DNA of 56,134 nt from Nocardiopsis sp. FIRDI 009. Its GTDB lineage: Bacteria > Actinomycetota > Actinomycetes > Streptosporangiales > Streptosporangiaceae. Below are positions 51,954 to 56,134 of the stretch, one piece after another; the stretch's first letter is position 1; every line of letters starts with the position of its first letter. The stretch covers positions 1 through 56,134 of the forward strand of contig NZ_QPNC01000053.1 in the NCBI RefSeq assembly GCF_003386285.1, read 5' to 3'. A model generated the notes under the pieces. The model was not told where the DNA came from, ran no database searches, and was given only the letters and a program-made list of their open reading frames with translations. Both the position numbers and the translations under genes were made by a program.

Positions 51954-53474
51954 CTACGACCGCTGCCCGGTCAGGATCGCCACCAGGTCCGCCGCCGTGG
52001 GCGACTGGTCCAGCAACCGCCCCACGTGCTCCTTCGTCCCCCGGCGGGGCTCCAACGTGGGCACCCGCTGGAGCGAGTCGTACCCCGGCACGTCGAAGAT
52101 GACCGAATCCCACGAGGCCGCCGCCACCTCGTCCGCGTACTTGGCCAGGCACCGGCCCCGGAAGTAGGCCCGCGTGTCCTCCGGCGGCTCCGTGATCGCC
52201 CGCGTCACCTCCGGCTCCTCCAACAGTCGCCGCATCCGCCCCCGAGCCACGAGCCGGTTGTAGATGCCCTTGTCCGCGCGTACGTCCGAGTACTGCAGGT
52301 CCACCAGCTGGAGCCTGGGGTGCGACCAGTCCAGCCCGTCGCGCGACCGGTACCCCTCCAGCACCTTGAGCTTGGCCACCCAGTCCAACTCCGTGGCCAG
52401 GTCCATCGGGTCGTTGCCCAGACGGCCCAGCACCGACTCCCACCGATCGAGGATGTCGGCCGTGTCCGGATCCACGTCCGTGCCGAACCGGTCCTCCACG
52501 TACTTGCGCGCCTGGTCCAGGTACTCCGCCTGCAACTCCAGAGCCGTCATCCGCCGCCCGTCGCGCAGCCGGACCCGGTGCGTCAGCCCCGGGTCGTGCG
52601 AGATCGCCCGCAGGTCCGCCACCGGTGTCTCCAACGACAGGTCCACACTGATGAACCGGTCCTCGACCATCGCCAGCACCAGCGCCGTCATCCCCAGCTT
52701 CAGGTACGTGGAGATCTCGCTCATGTTGGCGTCACCGATGATGACGTGTAGCCGCCGGTACCGGTCCGGATCGGCGTGCGGTTCGTCCCGTGTGTTGATG
52801 ATGGGACGCTTCAACGTCGTCTCCAGCCCCACCTCGACCTCGAAGAAGTCCGCGCGCTGGGAGATCTGGTAACCCGTCCCCTGGCCGTCCGCGCCGATCC
52901 CGACCTTGCCCGCGCCGCACACCACCTGCCGCGACACGAAGAACGGGATCAGGTGCCGCACGATGTCACCGAACGGCGTCGACCGGTCCATCAGGTAGTT
53001 CTCGTGGCACCCGTAGGAGGCGCCCTTGTTGTCGGTGTTGTTCTTGTACAGCTGGATCGGGTCGATCCCCGGGGTCGCGCCCGCCCGCGCCGCCGCGTCC
53101 GCCATGACCCGCTCCCCGGCCTTGTCCCACAGCACCGCGTCACGCGGGTTGGTGACCTCGGGCGCCGAGTACTCGGGGTGGGCGTGGTCGACGTACAACC
53201 GGGCGCCGTTGGTGAGGATGACGTTGGCCAGACCCAGGTCCTCGTCGGTGAGCTGTGTGGGGTCGGCCACCTCCCGTGCCAGGTCGAACCCGCGCGCGTC
53301 CCGAAGCGGGTTCTCCTCCTCGAAGTCCCACCGGGCGCGGCGCGCCCGCGCCGCCGAGGCGGCCAGGTAGGCGTTGACCACCTGGGTGGAGGTCACCATC
53401 GCGTTGGCCCCGGGGTTGCCTGGCACGGAGATCCCGTACTCGGTCTCGATACCCATAATCCGCCGCACACTCAT
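51954..53474 (-). CDS. dop: Pup deamidase/depupylase
   Basis: This is a 506-residue paralogue of PafA that deamidates the Gln of Pup and removes Pup from proteins. It has metal-binding Glu10 (MGIETEYGIS) and catalytic Asp96 in RLYVDHAHPEYSAPE. The Dop-specific insert (about 45-78, RARWDFEEENPLRDARGFDL) is present and distinguishes it from PafA. KNNTDNKGASYGCHENYL and RPIINTRDEPHA are shared. It is normally directly upstream of pup with the ATPase gene upstream of dop. Here it is about 7 kb from pup, and the upstream neighbour is divergent ctaD. Confidence 0.96.
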   Translation of the reverse strand: MSVRRIMGIETEYGISVPGNPGANAMVTSTQVVNAYLAASAARARRARWDFEEENPLRDARGFDLAREVADPTQLTDEDLGLANVILTNGARLYVDHAHPEYSAPEVTNPRDAVLWDKAGERVMADAAARAGATPGIDPIQLYKNNTDNKGASYGCHENYLMDRSTPFGDIVRHLIPFFVSRQVVCGAGKVGIGADGQGTGYQISQRADFFEVEVGLETTLKRPIINTRDEPHADPDRYRRLHVIIGDANMSEISTYLKLGMTALVLAMVEDRFISVDLSLETPVADLRAISHDPGLTHRVRLRDGRRMTALELQAEYLDQARKYVEDRFGTDVDPDTADILDRWESVLGRLGNDPMDLATELDWVAKLKVLEGYRSRDGLDWSHPRLQLVDLQYSDVRADKGIYNRLVARGRMRRLLEEPEVTRAITEPPEDTRAYFRGRCLAKYADEVAAASWDSVIFDVPGYDSLQRVPTLEPRRGTKEHVGRLLDQSPTAADLVAILTGQRS

Positions 53475-53645
53475 GATGAGAGGTTATCCGCCACGGCCCG
53501 ATCTTGAACGCTTCCGCGCCAATTGTGGCCCAAGTGCCGTCTTCTCGGGCGTTTCACGCCTCGTCGCGAAGCGGGACGGTCCCGAACGGCGCCGCGCCCC
53601 CGTTCGGCCCGGGAATCCCGGACACCGACACTACCAACACTAAGA

Positions 53646-53661
53646 GTCATAAATTCATGAC
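53646..53661. promoter_or_regulatory. AT-rich inverted repeat upstream of ctaD
   Basis: GTCAT (53646-53650) and ATGAC (53657-53661) form an inverted repeat around AAATTC, 40 bases before the ctaD start and in the gap shared with divergent dop. It is AT-rich for this genome. Regulator unknown. Confidence 0.3.
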
Positions 53662-53701
53662 CTAGGGTAGTCAATCGAGTCGGCAACCCAGAGGAGTCCC
53701 G

Positions 53702-55384
53702 GTGACACAGCCCCGCCAGGGAACGGAGTCCAGCGCGTCAGCGGCCACGGTGGGTTCCCAGCCGATGGGCCGGATCGTCACCTCCTGGCTGTCCTCCACC
53801 GACCACAAGGTGGTCGGCTACCTCTACATCATGGCCTCCTTCGGCTTCTTCGTCGCCGCCGGGGTCATGGCGATGCTCCTGCGCGCCGAACTCCTGTGGC
53901 CCGGTCTCCAGCTCGTCACCGCCGAGCAGTACAACCAGCTGTTCACCATCCACGGCACCGTGATGATGCTGCTGTTCGCCACACCGCTCTTCGTCGGCTT
54001 CGGCAACGTGCTGGTGCCCCTGCAGATCGGCTCGCCGGACGTGGCCTTCCCCCGGCTGAACATGCTCGGCTTCTGGCTGTTCCTCTTCGGCGGGCTGATC
54101 GTCATGGGCGGATTCCTCACCCGGGGAGGCGCGGCGAGTTTCGGCTGGTTCGCCTACACCCCGTTGTCCGACGCGGTCCGCTCCCCGGGCCTGGGCGGCG
54201 ACCTGTGGGTGATGGGGCTCCTCGTCAGCGGCCTGGGCACGATCCTGGCCTCGGTCAACTTCATGGCCACGATCCTGGTCATGCGCGCACCCGGGATGAC
54301 CATGTTCCGGATGCCCATCTTCACCTGGAACGTCCTCCTCACCGCGGTGATGGTCCTGATCGCGTTCCCGGTGCTCACCGCCGCCCTGATCGCCCTGGGA
54401 GCCGACCGGATCGTGGGCACCCACGTGTACGACCCGCAGCACGGCGGCGCGATCCTGTGGCAGCACCTGTTCTGGTTCTTCGGCCACCCCGAGGTCTACA
54501 TCGTGGCCCTGCCGTTCTTCGGCATCATCACCGAGGTCATCCCGGTCTTCTCCCGCAAACCGGTCTTCGGTTACAAGAGCATGGTGGCGGCGACCGTGGC
54601 CATCACGGTGCTGTCGATGACGGTGTGGGCGCACCACATGTTCGCGACCAACGCGGTGCTGCTGCCCTTCTTCTCGTTCCTGTCCTTCCTCATCGCCGTG
54701 CCCACCGGCATCAAGTTCTTCAACTGGATCGGGACCATGTGGCGCGGACAGCTCACCTTCGCCCCGCCCATGCTGTTCGCGATCGGCTTCCTGTCGACGT
54801 TCCTGTTCGGCGGTCTCACCGGGGTGGTCCTCGCCTCGCCCCCGTTGGACTTCCACGTCACCGACAGCTACTTCGTGGTGGGCCACTTCCACTACGTGCT
54901 CTTCGGCACGGTCGTGTTCGCGATGTTCGCCGGGTTCTACTTCTGGTGGCCCAAGTTCACCGGCCGCACGCTCAACGAGACGATCGGCAGGTGGCACTTC
55001 GTGGTCCTGTTCCTCAGCTTCCACATGACCTTCGCGATCCAGCACTACCTGGGGGTGCGGGGCATGCCGCGCCGCTACGCCGACTACCTGCCCACCGACG
55101 GGTTCACCTGGATGCACATCCTGTCCAGCGTCGGCTCCTTCCTGCTGGGAGCCTCGACCCTGCTGTTCCTGCACAACGTGTGGTACTCCGTCCGGTACTC
55201 GGCGCCGGTCGAGAGCGACGACCCGTGGGGGTACGGCAACTCCCTGGAGTGGGCGACCGCCTGCCCGCCGCCCCGGCACAACTTCACCTCGATGCCGCGC
55301 ATCCGCAGCGACCGCCCCGCCTTCGACCTGCACTGGCCACAGGCGACGTCGGCCGGACGCGATCGGGCCGCGCAGCACGGCTAA
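53702..55384 (+). CDS. ctaD: cytochrome c oxidase subunit I
   Basis: The 560-residue heme-copper oxidase subunit has 12 helices. The copper/heme site motifs are WFFGHPEVYI (copper ligand His and cross-linked Tyr) and AHHMF (the other copper ligands). VGHFHYVLF supplies the heme ligands. It reduces O2 at the end of the respiratory chain. GTG start at 53702 follows GAGGAG. Other oxidase subunits are not adjacent, as is common in actinobacteria. Confidence 0.95.
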   Translation: MTQPRQGTESSASAATVGSQPMGRIVTSWLSSTDHKVVGYLYIMASFGFFVAAGVMAMLLRAELLWPGLQLVTAEQYNQLFTIHGTVMMLLFATPLFVGFGNVLVPLQIGSPDVAFPRLNMLGFWLFLFGGLIVMGGFLTRGGAASFGWFAYTPLSDAVRSPGLGGDLWVMGLLVSGLGTILASVNFMATILVMRAPGMTMFRMPIFTWNVLLTAVMVLIAFPVLTAALIALGADRIVGTHVYDPQHGGAILWQHLFWFFGHPEVYIVALPFFGIITEVIPVFSRKPVFGYKSMVAATVAITVLSMTVWAHHMFATNAVLLPFFSFLSFLIAVPTGIKFFNWIGTMWRGQLTFAPPMLFAIGFLSTFLFGGLTGVVLASPPLDFHVTDSYFVVGHFHYVLFGTVVFAMFAGFYFWWPKFTGRTLNETIGRWHFVVLFLSFHMTFAIQHYLGVRGMPRRYADYLPTDGFTWMHILSSVGSFLLGASTLLFLHNVWYSVRYSAPVESDDPWGYGNSLEWATACPPPRHNFTSMPRIRSDRPAFDLHWPQATSAGRDRAAQHG

Positions 55385-55890
55385 CGGAGCGATTCCCAGG
55401 AACCGGTGACCGCATCAGCGATCGCGGACCGGCGGGGAACACGGGACCGGACCGACCCGGGCGACCCCGGCACCCATCCGGGAGAGGGTGCGCCCTCCGC
55501 ATGAGTTCACAGGTCGCCTTTCCGATTCGGATGGTGACTGTGATGAATTCTCGGACCCGGCGAACGGTCGACCGGAACCCTTCCGGGTCCGCTTCGACCC
55601 TGAGATGTTCGGCGAGTTCCACCGGCCCGTGCCCGCGAAGCGCCGTCACCGTTGTCATCACCCGGCCATCACGGAGACCGGAGACAACCGGCACGGGAAG
55701 GGGCCGACCGGAAGATCCGGTCGGCCCCGCCACACGTTCTCGGGACGCGTTCCTACAGGTACTGAGCTCTTTTCACCCTGAAGCTGCTGGCCACAGGCCC
55801 GTACCACCCGCGCGGAACCACCCCTGACAGCAAGAAGCCCCTGGCAGACCGGTTAACGACCAAGAAAACCTGCCCCACCAGAGGCTCCAC
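55385..55890. other. 506-bp region, no supported gene
   Basis: The space between ctaD and the transposase is less GC-rich than the coding parts. A minus-strand frame from about 55658 reads MTTVTALRGHGPVELAEHLR and a plus-strand frame reads FRVRFDPEMFGEFHRPVPAK, but neither has support from codon usage, start or family. A short hairpin is at 55700-55728. The left end of the insertion sequence probably lies at about 55830-55880. Confidence 0.5.
55700..55728. terminator. 13-bp hairpin, likely terminator
   Basis: GGGGCCGACCGGA (55700-55712) pairs fully with 55716-55728 around AGA. It is 315 bases after ctaD, so it may end an unrecognised transcript instead. Confidence 0.6.
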
Positions 55891-56134
55891 ATGCTCTTCT
55901 ACCGTGCCGCTCTGCCCCTGTCACGCCGGACCCCGAACCTGGCCGCCCGCACCATCCACACCCACCGCGCCAAGGCCGGCTCCCGACGGCGGCGCCTGGC
56001 CCCGGCGCAGCAAGCCCTGCTCGTCCTGGTCCACCTGTACAAGGGCGAGCCCCTCACCCACCTCGCGGCAAGCTTCGCGGTGGGTACCACCACCGCCTGG
56101 CGCATGCGTGCGCGAAACCACGGCCCTGCTCGCC
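55891..56134 (+). mobile_element. IS5-family transposase, 5' part, runs off the window, apparently frameshifted
   Basis: The first 75 residues (MLFYRAALPLSRRTPNLAAR to VGTTTAWR) match the N-terminal domain of IS5-type DDE transposases of actinobacteria, including LAPAQQALLVLVHLYKGEPL. After AWR the family sequence VRETTALLA is readable only in the +1 frame (from about 56108), so a one-base gain near 56104-56107 is likely. The catalytic DDE residues lie beyond the window. It could be an inactive copy or use programmed frameshifting; the first seems likelier since this subgroup is usually one ORF. Confidence 0.8.

Noticed and set aside
53475..53701. Missing Arc/Mpa taken as loss of the ATPase
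   Set aside because: The window shows only that it is not beside dop; it may lie elsewhere in the genome.
55284..55733. Minus-strand 149-residue ORF after ctaD
   Set aside because: Overlaps the ctaD end and lacks a ribosome site or family resemblance.

Overview
The window is high-GC actinobacterial DNA, most likely from a Nocardiopsis or a close relative. Three things point there: a complete set of Pup-proteasome genes apart from the ATPase, an extracellular alkaline serine protease that closely resembles Nocardiopsis NAPase as I remember it, and MsiK, Lnt and FxsA of actinobacterial type. No tRNA, rRNA or CRISPR array was seen. The first kilobase looks less GC-rich than the rest, and an IS5-type transposase starts at the right edge.

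Layout. 0-10 kb: an XRE/DUF5753 regulator, small unknown genes, an NRDE protein, a CtpE-like P-type ATPase, five perfect 22-bp tandem repeats, a deaminase, a methyltransferase, fxsA and lnt. 10.4-11.7 kb: msiK with a strong palindromic terminator. 11.9-15.4 kb: a prolyl oligopeptidase, a 35-residue acidic peptide gene, a hairpin and a JmjC/cupin_4 oxygenase, together a candidate undescribed peptide-modification (RiPP-like) locus. 15.4-16.5 kb: a decayed tetR and a decayed DUF2306-like gene facing away from each other across an AT-rich palindrome. 16.5-20.7 kb: an iron box and FhuF-like reductase, a DUF4352 protein, an MFS exporter and panD.

20.9-28.4 kb is a levan/fructose utilisation island. 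A secreted GH32 levanase (with an extra domain inserted in its catalytic region) would release fructose outside the cell. A lipoprotein-permease-ATPase transporter imports it, a PfkB fructokinase phosphorylates it and a LacI regulator probably controls the set. The last three genes of the leftward operon overlap by ATGA.

28.5-45 kb is mostly the leftward proteasome supercluster: pup, prcB, prcA, pafA, an FKBP lipoprotein, pafBC (one fused gene), tatA, tatC, a lipid kinase and helY. DUF3866, a formyltransferase-like gene and a frameshifted S1-domain gene lie among them. Pup is deamidated by Dop, ligated to targets by PafA, and the tagged proteins are degraded by PrcAB. dop lies about 7 kb from pup. 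Between them sit a NAPase-like protease and an amidohydrolase/MHS-transporter/PucR module. No Arc/Mpa ATPase gene adjoins dop; the next gene is a divergent ctaD.

Gene calls rest on reading translated sequences and motifs. Promoters and operators are suggestions only. The frameshifts could be sequencing errors.
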